From Bog-756 sp963833585 (GTDB lineage: Bacteria > Actinomycetota > Acidimicrobiia > Acidimicrobiales > RAAP-2), in contig CAWHYF010000005.1 in assembly GCA_963833585.1 (NCBI GenBank), positions 868,001-932,000 on the forward strand: a DNA stretch of 64,000 nt, read 5' to 3'. The position numbers and the translations under genes were made by a program. Below are positions 16,225 to 26,264 of the stretch, one piece after another (position 1 is the stretch's first letter; every line of letters begins with the position of its first letter). Under the pieces are notes generated by a model, which saw only the letters and a list, made by a program, of their open reading frames with translations, was not told the DNA's origin and did no database searches.

Positions 16225-17274
16225 TCAGGTGTCGGAGCGGGCCACCGGGGGTAGGCCGTGGTAGGGCATCCCCTTCTGCTGCCACTCGGCGTACCTGGCC
16301 AAAAAGCTGTCGCCGAAGGGATCCTCGCCCACCAGCGGCATGCCGGCCCTCCAGATGGTGAGGTCGTCGGGTGCCAGGGCCGAGGCCGTGGTCACGTGGC
16401 GACGGGTGGCAGCTTCGTCACCCAGCCGGTGCGCCTCGGCGGCCAGGCGGAAGTGCAGCCGGGCCCGCACCTCGTCCTCGGACAGATCGCCCACTGCCGC
16501 GCGCGCCTCATCGGGAGTGACCGGCACCTCGCCGTGACGCGCCCACCGTCGCAGCTCGTCCAGGTGGGGTCCGGATTCCACGCCGGTGAAGTCGGCGAAG
16601 AGGTCGCTCCCGAAGGCCACGCCGTTGGGACGGGCGATGTTGTCCTCCTCGTCGATCCACACCACCGTGGGGACGTTGGAGATGGCGTAGGACTCGGTCA
16701 GGACATGGTTGGGGTCGTAGAGGACCGGCATGGTGATCCCGTCGATCCAGGGCCGGACGTCGTCGGCCGACTGGTCGATGGCCACCGCCACCACCGTGAA
16801 CCCGTCGGGCGCCAACTCGTCGTGGAGGGCCTGCCACCCCGGGAGGTCGTAGCGGCAGCCGCACCAACTGGAGAAGGTGACCAGCGCCTTCTTGAGCCCC
16901 GCCCACTCGTACAGGCCGTGGAGGTTCCCGTTCACGTCGGGAAGCTCGAACTCCGGGGCTCGCAGGTCTTCCAGGGCCTGACGCCGGAGCTCGGCCGGGA
17001 GGGCCACCGCCATCAGGCCGGCGCCGACGTCGACCACGGCTGGGCGCCCGAGCGCCCGGGTCACGGCCATCAGGTCCAGTTGGTCGCCGACCTTGAGGGA
17101 GGGGAGATCGCCCACCGGGACACAGGTGCTCTCGTGGCACAGTCCGGCGGGCTTGAGCTCCCAACCCAAGGCCTCAGGAAGCCGGTCCGACGGGACGAGA
17201 AAGGTATCCCGATCCGGATCGGGGGTGGCCTCCACCCGTCGCGAATCGCTATCGATGATGGTGATCTGGGTCAC
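16225..17274 (-). CDS. Thioredoxin-fold (AhpC/TlpA-like) protein with WCGC motif
   Basis: A 349-residue protein. The first 100 residues (starting MTQITIIDSD) form a small module with GLCHESTCVPVGD. A TlpA/AhpC-like domain follows, with LRAPEFELPDVNGNLHGLYE and FSSWCGCRYDLPGW. The redox motif is WCGC rather than WCxxC, so the two cysteines are spaced by one residue; this form recurs in a poorly studied redoxin group. The C-terminal 90 residues are helical and repeat-like (RLHFRLAAEAHRLGDE). There is no signal peptide, so it is likely cytoplasmic. The GTG at 17274 is favoured by AAGGAG seven bases upstream. Confidence 0.7.
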   Translation of the reverse strand: MTQITIIDSDSRRVEATPDPDRDTFLVPSDRLPEALGWELKPAGLCHESTCVPVGDLPSLKVGDQLDLMAVTRALGRPAVVDVGAGLMAVALPAELRRQALEDLRAPEFELPDVNGNLHGLYEWAGLKKALVTFSSWCGCRYDLPGWQALHDELAPDGFTVVAVAIDQSADDVRPWIDGITMPVLYDPNHVLTESYAISNVPTVVWIDEEDNIARPNGVAFGSDLFADFTGVESGPHLDELRRWARHGEVPVTPDEARAAVGDLSEDEVRARLHFRLAAEAHRLGDEAATRRHVTTASALAPDDLTIWRAGMPLVGEDPFGDSFLARYAEWQQKGMPYHGLPPVARSDT

Positions 17275-17382
17275 GCCCCACTCCTTGGTGCCGGCGGTCA
17301 CGGCGGGTCCGACGGGGGCCACCGTTGCCGCGGCACCGGCCCGTGTCAATCTCCGGGCCCCGAGGACCCGATGTCTCGGGGG

Positions 17383-18759
17383 CTACCCCCTCCGGCGACC
17401 GGCCGCCTCGAGACCGGTGGCGGCCACGAACTGCCGACTGCGCTCCCGGTACCCGCCTTCCCCATCGGGGGTCGGGGCCGCAGGCGAGAAGAGGATCACG
17501 CCCCCCGGGGGGGTCATCGACACGGCGGCGTCCACCGCCTCGGCCAGACGGCTCACCCGGACCACATTCGGTGTCACCGGGCCCCCGGTGCCAACCGCGG
17601 TCAGGGCGGCCGCCAACCGGTCCGCGTCGGGTGGGAGCAGCACCAGCCCGGGCGTCGGTCGGCGGCCGACCAGCATCTCGGCCAGCCCTCGGAGATCGAC
17701 ACCACGGTCGGCGCCCCCCAGGATGACGGTCAGCTCCCGGTCGGGAAAGGCGGCCACCGACGCCGCCGTGGCGAAGGGATTGGAGGCCAGCGCATCGTCG
17801 ACGAAGGTCAGACCTCCGAGCTCCCCTACCGTCTGGCAGCGCGAGGGCAGACCGTCGAACTCGGCGACCACGGCTTCCAGCGTGCCCGTCGTCGGGGGAC
17901 GGCCGTCGAGCAACGTGGCCCCGGTCACCGCGCCGCAGAGGTTCCACAGATTGTGTTGGCCGGCAAGGCGCAGCCCCGAGCCGTCCACCACCGGCCGCCC
18001 GTCCACGCCGAGCACGCCGGAGGCGTCCACCGAGACCCGACCCTCCGGTCCGAACAGTGTCCGTCGGGGATGGCCGGCGGTGCGTCGGATCGCCTCCTCA
18101 CTTCCGGCGTTCACCGCCAGGTCGCCGGGCGGGCCGGCGGTGACCAGACGCAGCTTGTCCCGGTAGTAGGCCTCCTCACTCCGGTGCCAGTCGAGGTGGT
18201 CGGGGGCCAAACTGGTCAGGACCACCAGACCCGGGGTGACCGCCACCTCGGCCGCCTGGTACGAGGACACCTCCACCACGTAGGCGTCGGCCGGCGGTCT
18301 CCCGTAGGTCTCGACCACCGGGACGCCGATGTTGCCGATCAGGTCCACCGTCCGTCCGTCCCGGCGCAGGATGGCGGCGGTCAACGCGGCGGTGGTGCTC
18401 TTCCCCTTGGTGCCGGTGATGGCCACCACCCGCGCATCGGCGAAGTCCTCCAGCCACAGCGCCATGGCGGTGGTCACCGTGACCCCGGCCGCGCGGGCTG
18501 CTTCCAGCTCGGGGCGGTACCGACTGACACCGGGGGCCCGGACCACCACCTCGACCGACGGCCAGTCGGCGTCGGCGGGGCTCAGCACCCGGGCCGAACC
18601 GCCCAGCTCGGAGCGGAGCCGGTCGGACCCTTCCTCGGGACGGTCGTCGATGAGCCGCGGCTCCACCTGTCGATCGTGGAGGAGTCGGACCATGGCCAGG
18701 CCCTCGGTCCCCAACCCCCAGACCGCCACCCTCCGAGCGCAGAGCTCGTCGAGCGTCAA
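17383..18759 (-). CDS. murD2: UDP-MurNAc-L-Ala--L-Glu ligase (MurD2)
   Basis: A 458-residue Mur ligase. Rossmann start RVAVWGLGTEGLAMVRLL, ATP loop VAITGTKGKSTTAAL (about residues 115-128), VVEVSSYQAAEV, SLAPDHLDWH (metal-binding His) and FVDDALASNP (a MurD-type C-domain motif) are all present. It begins at a TTG overlapping the MurL stop (TTGA at 18759-18756). In the Xanthomonas system MurD2 adds L-Glu, not D-Glu, to UDP-MurNAc-L-Ala, and MurL then inverts the new residue. Tight coupling to a MurL homologue is the basis for naming it MurD2; sequence alone could also fit ordinary MurD. Acts in the cytoplasmic peptidoglycan pathway. Confidence 0.85.
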   Translation of the reverse strand: MTLDELCARRVAVWGLGTEGLAMVRLLHDRQVEPRLIDDRPEEGSDRLRSELGGSARVLSPADADWPSVEVVVRAPGVSRYRPELEAARAAGVTVTTAMALWLEDFADARVVAITGTKGKSTTAALTAAILRRDGRTVDLIGNIGVPVVETYGRPPADAYVVEVSSYQAAEVAVTPGLVVLTSLAPDHLDWHRSEEAYYRDKLRLVTAGPPGDLAVNAGSEEAIRRTAGHPRRTLFGPEGRVSVDASGVLGVDGRPVVDGSGLRLAGQHNLWNLCGAVTGATLLDGRPPTTGTLEAVVAEFDGLPSRCQTVGELGGLTFVDDALASNPFATAASVAAFPDRELTVILGGADRGVDLRGLAEMLVGRRPTPGLVLLPPDADRLAAALTAVGTGGPVTPNVVRVSRLAEAVDAAVSMTPPGGVILFSPAAPTPDGEGGYRERSRQFVAATGLEAAGRRRG

Positions 18760-20123
18760 CGGCCGTGTTCCATCAGGTGGCGGACGCGGGCGGTCACGTC
18801 GGTACCGAGACGCGAGTCGGTGACCGAATCCGCGCTCGGGGTCAGCAGGTCCCGGACATCGTCCTCGTCGACCAGGGTCCGGGCCCGGTCGGCCAGGGCA
18901 GCCACCACCGCCGTGTCCCGCCAGCCGGGACGGGACGAGAGGAGCCGGAGGGCGGCGGCCGACTCGCGCCGCTCCCCGACGCACTCGAACGGCTTGTCCT
19001 CATCGCTCATCAGGTCGGCGAAGCCGGCGATCTGAGCGCCATCGGCGAACAGGTCGGCTCCGATGATGTCGGACACCTCCTCCCGTCCCAGGAAGGGGGC
19101 CAGCATCAGTGCCACGAAGCGACACTTCGGACAGCGGCCGCACCACCGGTCCCCCGCCGCCGCCGACAGGCGAAACGCGGCATTGCAGCTGCAGAAGGCG
19201 TCGTGATAGTCGGGGAGCCCGGCGAAGGCGCGGGCGATGTCCAGCTCGGAGTAGGGACGTAGGGCCGAGCCGTAGGACAGGCCGGGATCGACGGAGGTGA
19301 CGATGAGGTCTGCCAGCAGGCGCTCGAATTCGATGCTCTTGGAGTACTGGTGGTTCACTGGCACCCCCTCGACCAGGACCGTCTCCTCGCTGGCCGAGCG
19401 TTCCACGGCCATGGCGATGGAGTCGTAGCCGTAGAGGAAGCTGCCCACCACCGCGATCAGCGAGACGATGGCGGTGATCGGGACATGGCCGTTGAGGGCA
19501 CCAGAGGCGTTGAGTGGGGCCAGTCCTGGGTCGAGGCGGCGCCGCACCACGATCAACTCCAGGCCGGTCCGACGGGCCAGGTCCAGCACCAGGGGATGGG
19601 GATTGACGGCGAACAGGCGGGGGCGGAGGTCGGTCACTGCTTCGATCAGGACCATCGAATCCTTCCCACCACCGATGGGCACCACCAGACCGCCGGGGCC
19701 CCCTCTCCTGGACGGCGGCGGTCGGCGGTGCCCCAGGACCGGCCCGATGGCCACGGATCGGGGGACCGGCAGTCCGTTGGTGACCGCGAACTCGCGGAGG
19801 CCATGGTCGTAGAGGTGGGTGTGAAAGGCATGCTCCGACGGGTCCAGGCCCTCTCCCTCCACCACCACCGCCGGAGGGGCGGCGGCCTTGTAATAGCTGG
19901 TTCCTGCGGCGATGTGCAGGTGCAACAGGGCGCGCTCCAGGCCTGGACCGCCGGGCGGCCCGTCGGGGTCGAAGGGGGTCTCGAACGTGATGGTCTCGAC
20001 GAAGTCGATCCGGTCGTCGAGGGCGTAGCGGAGCGAGACCGTCCCCGACGGGCGGTCGAACGTCCGGCCCAGCACCCGAAAGACCCCGACGGAGGCCGGA
20101 TCGAACCGGTTCGGGGCGTGCAT
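18756..20123 (-). CDS. murL: UDP-MurNAc-L-Ala-L-Glu epimerase (MurL)
   Basis: A 455-residue MurL-like protein. MurL epimerises the terminal L-Glu of UDP-MurNAc-L-Ala-L-Glu to D-Glu with ATP, replacing glutamate racemase. Typical features are FRVLGRTF near the N-terminus, FVETITFETP, a PP-loop-like GGLVVPIGGGKDSMVLIEA, VNHQYSKSIEFE, and a Cys-rich FCSCNAAFRL plus WCGRCPKCRFV segment. The gene is followed with a four-base overlap by murD2, the same pairing as in Xanthomonas and some actinobacteria. The start is at ATG 20123; a GTG at 20150 overlapping the phosphatase gene is possible. Whether the genome also has racemase cannot be seen here. Confidence 0.88.
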   Translation of the reverse strand: MHAPNRFDPASVGVFRVLGRTFDRPSGTVSLRYALDDRIDFVETITFETPFDPDGPPGGPGLERALLHLHIAAGTSYYKAAAPPAVVVEGEGLDPSEHAFHTHLYDHGLREFAVTNGLPVPRSVAIGPVLGHRRPPPSRRGGPGGLVVPIGGGKDSMVLIEAVTDLRPRLFAVNPHPLVLDLARRTGLELIVVRRRLDPGLAPLNASGALNGHVPITAIVSLIAVVGSFLYGYDSIAMAVERSASEETVLVEGVPVNHQYSKSIEFERLLADLIVTSVDPGLSYGSALRPYSELDIARAFAGLPDYHDAFCSCNAAFRLSAAAGDRWCGRCPKCRFVALMLAPFLGREEVSDIIGADLFADGAQIAGFADLMSDEDKPFECVGERRESAAALRLLSSRPGWRDTAVVAALADRARTLVDEDDVRDLLTPSADSVTDSRLGTDVTARVRHLMEHGR

Positions 20124-20142
20124 GACCCCGCCAGCGTAGCGG

Positions 20143-20634
20143 TCAGTCACTCACCGGCGGTCTCTTGGCCGCGGCCGGAAGTCGGCGGAGGTGGTCCACG
20201 ATGGTGAGGGACGACCCGGTCGACTGCACCACCCAGACCTCACCCTTCTGGAGCCGCAGGGCCTTCCTGGCAGCCGCGGTCGGATCCGGAACCAGAACGT
20301 CGAGCAGCTCGGAGGCCACATCCCCGTGGGTACAGAGCACCGCGGACTCGCCCGCCATGGTGGCCAGGAGGCGGACCGCGTCGGTGCCGTGGCCCTCGGC
20401 CAGCTCGTCGACCGATTCGACCGGGAGCCCGAGGGACTCGGCCAGCGGCTGGACGGTGGCACAGCAACGCACGTAGGGGCTGGACAGGATCCTCTGGGGC
20501 CGGTAGTGGGTGAGCAGCGGCACCAGCTCCTGCGCCCGGGCCTTGCCCCGAGGGGACAGCGGACGGACCCGGTCGTCGCCCCGGTAGGCGCTCCGTCTTC
20601 CGGCGTGAGCATGGCGAACCACCAAGAGCGGCAT
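20143..20634 (-). CDS. Histidine phosphatase (SixA-like)
   Basis: A 163-residue phosphoglycerate-mutase-superfamily phosphatase. The phospho-acceptor His is in LLVVRHAHAGRRS (RHA variant of RHG). SSPYVRCCATVQPLA carries the second Arg, and VLCTHGDVASEL the distal His. The small size and RHAHAG motif match SixA phosphohistidine phosphatases and the phosphatase domain attached to some MutT proteins. Substrate unknown. The ATG at 20634 is selected from the family start MPLLVVRHA. Its stop lies 19 bases before the MurL ATG, so it probably belongs to the murL-murD2 transcript. Confidence 0.8.
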   Translation of the reverse strand: MPLLVVRHAHAGRRSAYRGDDRVRPLSPRGKARAQELVPLLTHYRPQRILSSPYVRCCATVQPLAESLGLPVESVDELAEGHGTDAVRLLATMAGESAVLCTHGDVASELLDVLVPDPTAAARKALRLQKGEVWVVQSTGSSLTIVDHLRRLPAAAKRPPVSD

Positions 20635-20701
20635 GCTCACGATGGTGCCATGCCAACCCGGCCGTGACGATGATGCCCGGGCCAGCCGGGCCGGACCGGA
20701 G

Positions 20702-21205
20702 TCAGGGGGCGATCCCTGGGACCACGATCCCCGGGTCGTCCGGAACGGGGTACGCGTCGAGATCCCGGGACGTGCGGGCCAGCGAGTGGTACCGCCGCTC
20801 GGCGATCCGCCACCGCCCCTCTCGGAAGGCATAGCGGTCGTGGTAGAGCCCGTAGACCATCGTCCACCGGCCGCTGTCCCGCTCCTGCCGCACCTCGTTC
20901 ATGAACAGCCGACCGACCGCCTGGCCGGTAGCGACACCCTCGGGGAATGCCACGTGGAGATTCAGGACGATGAATTCGAAGAATTCGAACCGCTCGATCG
21001 ACTCCCCGATGAACCGTCCGACGGCCGGTCCGCCGGTGAGCACGAGCGGGGCGTCGTTCCTCAGGTCGAGCGTGACCGTGGCGTCAGGCAGGAAGAGCGG
21101 AACCAGCTCGGGCCAGGCCCGCCGGTTGACCACGTCGGCATAGGCGTAGTGCAGGCGGCGCAACCCGCTGTCGTGGACCGCCTCCGCCACCACCTCGTCG
21201 TCCAT
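20702..21205 (-). CDS. SnoaL-like (NTF2 fold) protein
   Basis: A 167-residue protein of the SnoaL-like/NTF2 fold. RRLHYAYADVVNRRAWPELVPLF near the start, VTLDLRNDAPLVLTGG, and the strand WTMVYGLYHDRYAFREGRWRI (quoted in part) are characteristic. Such proteins include steroid isomerase-like enzymes, polyketide cyclases and dehydratases; the polar residues do not settle which. The ATG at 21205 follows a GTG (21208) in the same frame. It stands alone between the MurL transcript and the export locus. Confidence 0.68.
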   Translation of the reverse strand: MDDEVVAEAVHDSGLRRLHYAYADVVNRRAWPELVPLFLPDATVTLDLRNDAPLVLTGGPAVGRFIGESIERFEFFEFIVLNLHVAFPEGVATGQAVGRLFMNEVRQERDSGRWTMVYGLYHDRYAFREGRWRIAERRYHSLARTSRDLDAYPVPDDPGIVVPGIAP

Positions 21206-21349
21206 CACGCCGGAACGCTACCGCCCCGCCGGCTGCGCCGTCCGGCCCAGCCTCGTCCAGGTCCTCCCCAGGTCACGAACCGGGGTCGGGCCCGGCTCGG
21301 GCCCGCGTGCGGCTCAGGGGCCCGAGCCGGGTCCCGGCCGCCGGGGAGA

Positions 21350-23152
21350 TCACCCCGAGAAGCGACCGCCGCCGAAGCCGCCGCGGAAGCCTCCGCCGCC
21401 GCCGAAGCCGAGTCCCCCGGCACCGAACCGGGTGGTGGTTGAGGAGGTCGAGGGGAGTGGCTCGTTGAGATTTGCCAATGAGACGGCCTGTCCCTTGGAA
21501 ACGCCCGTCCTCACCTGGGTGAGGACATCACCGACGGTGCCCAAGGTCACCCGGACCGGGGTGGCGGTACCGTTCTTCACCACCGTCACCAGGTGGATCG
21601 TGCCCACGGTACGAACAGCCGACGACGGCACGGTCGTCACGTCGACGGCACGCTGGGTGACGATCCTCACGTCGCAGTCGACACCGGACAGGCCACCCAG
21701 GTCGGGCGAGTCGAGGGTGAGGGTCACCGGGTAGGTAGTCGAGGTCGATCCGGTGGTGGCCACCACGCCGACGGCCGACACCCGGGCGTCGATCGCGGCG
21801 GTCGTCGAGTCGGGGGTCACCAGCGCCTGTTGTCCGACGGCCACCTTGGCGATCTCGGCGACCGGGACGTCGGTGCTCACCTCGTACGACGAACCCGAGC
21901 CGATGACGACGATCTGCGCCGTACCGGTGGTGGCGCCCGCCGTGACGGTGTCCCCGGCCTCGATGGACACCGAGGCCACCGTGCCGGCGATCGTGCTCAC
22001 GAGGTTGGCACCGGCCACGGCTTCCTGGGCATCGGTGAGTTTGGCCTGAGCCGTGTCCACCGCAGCCTGGTCCACGGCCACCTGCTGGGGCGTGGCCTTC
22101 CTGGTCGAGAGCCCGGCGGCGTCGTTGGAGCTGGCCGTTCCGGTGGGGCCCGTCGTGCCGCTCCCGGTGGCGCTGCTCGAGGTCCCCGAGGACGCCCCCG
22201 GTCCGGAGCTGGATCCCCCAGAGATGGACGGTGTCGTGGCAGGCGCCGCCGACGAACCTGACGTGGCGTCGATGGCGGCGGCGACGGCCTTCTCGTCCTG
22301 TTCGACCTGCTTCACGTCTGCAGCCACTCGGGCCTGGGCCTGCGTGGCCTGGGTCAGGGCCGCCGAGCAGGAGGGGGCGCCGTTGCCGCCTGAGGCTGGG
22401 GCGGTGGTCGAAGTGGTGGTCGACGTGGTCGAGGACGACGAGGCACAGACCGAGGTCGCATCCTGGAGAGCCGTGCCGGCCAGGACCGAATCGGTGTCCA
22501 GTTGGGTCTGGTCCGAAGTCAGTTCGGCCTGCAACCTGGCGACGGAGGAGCTATCGGGTGACGAGCCCGATCCTCGTCCCGAACCCGCGGGGACGGTGGT
22601 CGTGGTGGGAGCAGCATGGGACGTGGTCGACGTGGATGTCGTCGCGGTCGCCGTTTCACTGGCCTCGGCGCTGGCCACGGAGGCCTGGGCCGAGGCCAAT
22701 GACGCCTGGGCCGACAGCACGGCGGCGTTGAGGTCGGCGGCGTCGAGTGAGGCCAGTGTCTGGCCGGCGCCCACTGTCTGGCCCACCGTCACATCGACGT
22801 CGCTGACCGTCCCGGAGACGTTGAAGTTGAGATTGGCCTGGTTGACCGGTGTGATGGTCCCGACCGAATCAAGGGTGTCCTCGACGGTGCCCGTCCCCAC
22901 CTCGGTGGTCCGGTAGGCCGGGGTCGAGCTGCGGGTGAGATCCCAGGCCACCAGCGCCGCCACCACGATCACCACCACCACGATGGCCCGGAAGGGAGAG
23001 AACCATCCCGGGCCCGATGGCACCCGCGGCGCCGTGGCGCCGTCCGTCGATCCGAGGGCCACCGCGTCGGGACCGACGGACTCGAGGTCGCTGACGGCAA
23101 CCGCCCCGGCCGTGGGGTCGGGGTCGGGTTCCGATGGCGCCGGATCAAGCAC
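21350..23152 (-). CDS. Membrane-anchored efflux adaptor (HlyD/MacA-like) with Gly-rich tail
   Basis: A protein of about 600 residues. After an acidic cytoplasmic stretch, one transmembrane helix (AIVVVVIVVAALVAWDL) anchors it. Half-lipoyl motifs (VGTITPVNQANLNFNVSG and VSTIAGTVASVSIEAGD) flank an Ala/Gln-rich coiled-coil hairpin interrupted by long Ser/Thr-rich inserts. Beta-barrel and membrane-proximal domains follow, as in MacA/YknX adaptors. The last 25 residues are almost pure Gly and Phe with a few Arg. It should link the MacB-like permease encoded upstream to an outer partner or hold substrate. The start is uncertain: GTG 23152 overlaps the lipoprotein stop by eight bases and is preferred to longer forms that overlap more. 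Confidence 0.75.
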   Translation of the reverse strand: MLDPAPSEPDPDPTAGAVAVSDLESVGPDAVALGSTDGATAPRVPSGPGWFSPFRAIVVVVIVVAALVAWDLTRSSTPAYRTTEVGTGTVEDTLDSVGTITPVNQANLNFNVSGTVSDVDVTVGQTVGAGQTLASLDAADLNAAVLSAQASLASAQASVASAEASETATATTSTSTTSHAAPTTTTVPAGSGRGSGSSPDSSSVARLQAELTSDQTQLDTDSVLAGTALQDATSVCASSSSTTSTTTSTTAPASGGNGAPSCSAALTQATQAQARVAADVKQVEQDEKAVAAAIDATSGSSAAPATTPSISGGSSSGPGASSGTSSSATGSGTTGPTGTASSNDAAGLSTRKATPQQVAVDQAAVDTAQAKLTDAQEAVAGANLVSTIAGTVASVSIEAGDTVTAGATTGTAQIVVIGSGSSYEVSTDVPVAEIAKVAVGQQALVTPDSTTAAIDARVSAVGVVATTGSTSTTYPVTLTLDSPDLGGLSGVDCDVRIVTQRAVDVTTVPSSAVRTVGTIHLVTVVKNGTATPVRVTLGTVGDVLTQVRTGVSKGQAVSLANLNEPLPSTSSTTTRFGAGGLGFGGGGGFRGGFGGGRFSG

Positions 23153-24101
23153 CGGCCGAGGGTCCCGGAGCCCCACCCCCACCACCGGCATTGCCAAAGC
23201 CGCCCCGGAAGCCCCGGAACCCGGTTGTGCACCCGGTGGGGCCGGCGGTGGAGATGGTGATCGATCGGGCGGCCACGGCACCGGTGGAGTCGGCAGTGCC
23301 CACCGCCGAGGCGCACTTCCCGACGGCCAGATCGGAGGCCGTGGCCGTCTGCCGCTCGGTGAAGGTGGTGGCGGAGGTCAGCGTGACCACCACGCCGGTC
23401 GTCTTCTTGGTGGTGGGGTTGGTCTCACTGACCATCACGGCGGAGCCGCTCACCGCGGTGACCGAGCCCGAAGCCGCCGCGAACTGCCCGGAGAACCGGG
23501 CGCGGCCTCCTGCGGCGCCCGAGCCGCCGGCGGCCCCGCCGCCCCGCGGGAACTCGCCACCGCCCGGGGGCCGGCCCGTTCCGCCGGCCCCTCTCCGGGG
23601 AAAGCCGCCAGCGCCGCCGAACCCGCCGGCGCACGTTCCCGAGGTGGGTTGGGAGATGGATACCGTCGTGGCCGTCACCGGGCTGCCGAAGGCTGATCTG
23701 GTGGACGAGCCCGAGGTCGGCTTGCCGAACGCGGAGATGCAGGAGCCCACGGTCACGGACGACGCCGTGCCGGTCACGGTCTGATCGAACGTGGTGGTCG
23801 GGGCGTACGACACGGTGGTCTGGCCCGTCGTGGGGTTCTGCACCTCGAGCGACGAGCCGTCGATGGCCGCAATGGTGCCGGAGGCGCCGGGGAACGTCCT
23901 GGCCCCACCACTCCCCCTGCTGGCGCCGGACGAAGGCGTGGCGGTGGAGGTCGTCGAGGCCGACGAGGACGATCCACACGCGGCCAGGGCGATGGCGGCC
24001 AGTCCGAGACCGGAGAGGGCTGCCGCCCGGCGAAACCGGGCGGAACTCCGGAAGGAGTGGGACTCGGGGTGTTGACGGGATTCGATCGAGAGCTGGGGCA
24101 T
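23145..24101 (-). CDS. Lipoprotein with two DUF5666-like domains
   Basis: A 318-residue secreted lipoprotein. The signal ends in a lipobox (AAIALAACGSS) with Cys near residue 42. Two related beta domains follow, each with the pattern G-T-I-x-A-I-D-G ... T-T-F ... G-S/K-C ... (ASGTIAAIDGSSLEVQN and SGSVTAVSGSAVMVSE), as in DUF5666. They are separated by a Gly/Pro/Arg-rich linker, with a Gly-rich C-terminus. AAGGAAGG lies 9 bases before ATG 24101. It sits inside the ABC export operon, so a role as the exported or substrate-handling partner is likely (inference). Confidence 0.75.
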   Translation of the reverse strand: MPQLSIESRQHPESHSFRSSARFRRAAALSGLGLAAIALAACGSSSSASTTSTATPSSGASRGSGGARTFPGASGTIAAIDGSSLEVQNPTTGQTTVSYAPTTTFDQTVTGTASSVTVGSCISAFGKPTSGSSTRSAFGSPVTATTVSISQPTSGTCAGGFGGAGGFPRRGAGGTGRPPGGGEFPRGGGAAGGSGAAGGRARFSGQFAAASGSVTAVSGSAVMVSETNPTTKKTTGVVVTLTSATTFTERQTATASDLAVGKCASAVGTADSTGAVAARSITISTAGPTGCTTGFRGFRGGFGNAGGGGGAPGPSAGA

Positions 24102-24147
24102 GATCACAGGCCTTCCTTATTGAGTTCGCCTACGGCGAAGAGGACAT

Positions 24148-25394
24148 TCATTCGCTGCGCAGGGCATCGATAGGTGGGAGCTTGGCGGCACGTCCGGCGG
24201 GGTACACACCGAAGGCCACGCCGATACCGACGGCGACGACGATGGCCGCCGCCATCGCCACCGGTGAGATGGCGATCGGATCGGAGATGAAGTGGGGCAG
24301 GATCCAGGCCATCAACAGGCCCAGTCCGGCACCCAGGAGGCCGCCGGCCAGACCGAGGACCGACGCTTCGACCAGGAACTGTCGGCGGATGACACGGGGA
24401 GTTGCCCCAAGGGCCTTGCGGAGGCCGATCTCGCGGATCCGTTCGGTCACCGAGACCAGCATGATGTTCATGACACCGATGCCACCCACCAACAGTGAGA
24501 TCCCGGCGATCCCACCCAGGAGGACGGTCAGGGTCTGGTCCACGGAAGTGGCGGTGCTGACCAGTGAGGTCTCCGGGGTGATGGTGAAGTCGGCGTCGGA
24601 CGCCCTGGTGATGGCGTGCAGGCTGGTGAGCTCGGCGTCGGCCTCCTGATAGGCGGCCGACAGGGTCGAGGAAGACGTGGACTGGAGCAGGATCTCCCCC
24701 ACCGAGTTCCGGTCGCTCCCCCCCAAGAGCTGGGTGGAGGCCGTGGTGATGGGAACGATGGCCTGGTCGTCCTGGTCGGCGGTGGTCGACGAGGAGGACC
24801 CTCCCGACGAGCCCACGGTGTTGAGCACGCCGATGACCGACATCGGGACCCCGCCGATGGTCACGGACTGCCCGATGGCATCCCGGACCCCGAACAGCTC
24901 CTCGGCGGTGGTGGAGCCCAGCACGACCACGTCGGCCCGTATGGATACGTCGTGGCCGGCCACGAACCGGCCTTCGGTCATGGATCTACTCCGGACCGTC
25001 AGCCATGAGGGAACGGTCCCGACCACGGTGGTGGTCCAGTTGGTCGTGCCGGCCACCAGTGTCTCCGACTGCGAGGTGGTCGGGGCCACGGCGTCGATGT
25101 CTGGCGCCACGGTCCTCGACGCCAGGGCGGTGGCGTCACCGACGGTGAGGGTGGAGGCGGAGCCGAAGCCACCTCGGATGCCCGAGCTGGAGGTGGTGCT
25201 CCCCGGTGAGACGGTCAGGAGGTTGGAGCCGAGTGCGGTGATCTCGGAGGTGACCTGCTGCTGGGCCCCCTCGCCCAGACCCACCGTGAGCACGACGGCG
25301 GCGATGCCGATCATGATGCCCAGCACGGTCAGTCCGGACCGGAGTCGCCGCGTGACGACGGCCTCGACGGCGGTCCGGAAGGTTTCGAGGACGT

Positions 25395-25398
<4 letters not shown>
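24148..25398 (-). CDS. MacB-like ABC transporter permease
   Basis: A 416-residue FtsX/MacB-type permease. An N-terminal helix (LTVLGIMIGIAAVVLTVGLG) is followed by a large extracellular MacB-PCD domain (about residues 45-275) with many Ser/Thr. Three C-terminal helices contain VGGIGVMNIMLVSVTERIREIGLRKALGA, the family signature (quoted in part). PAGRAAKLPPIDALRSE is the standard ending. It overlaps the ATPase gene upstream by four bases (ATGA), so the two form one transporter. Such pumps export peptides, lipids or antibiotics; no substrate can be assigned. Confidence 0.9.

Positions 25399-26260
<862 letters not shown>

Positions 26261-26264
<4 letters not shown>

Noticed and set aside
16258..19035. 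925-codon plus-strand open frame
   Set aside because: His/Gly/Arg-rich shadow of the redoxin and murD2 genes, a usual effect of very high GC.
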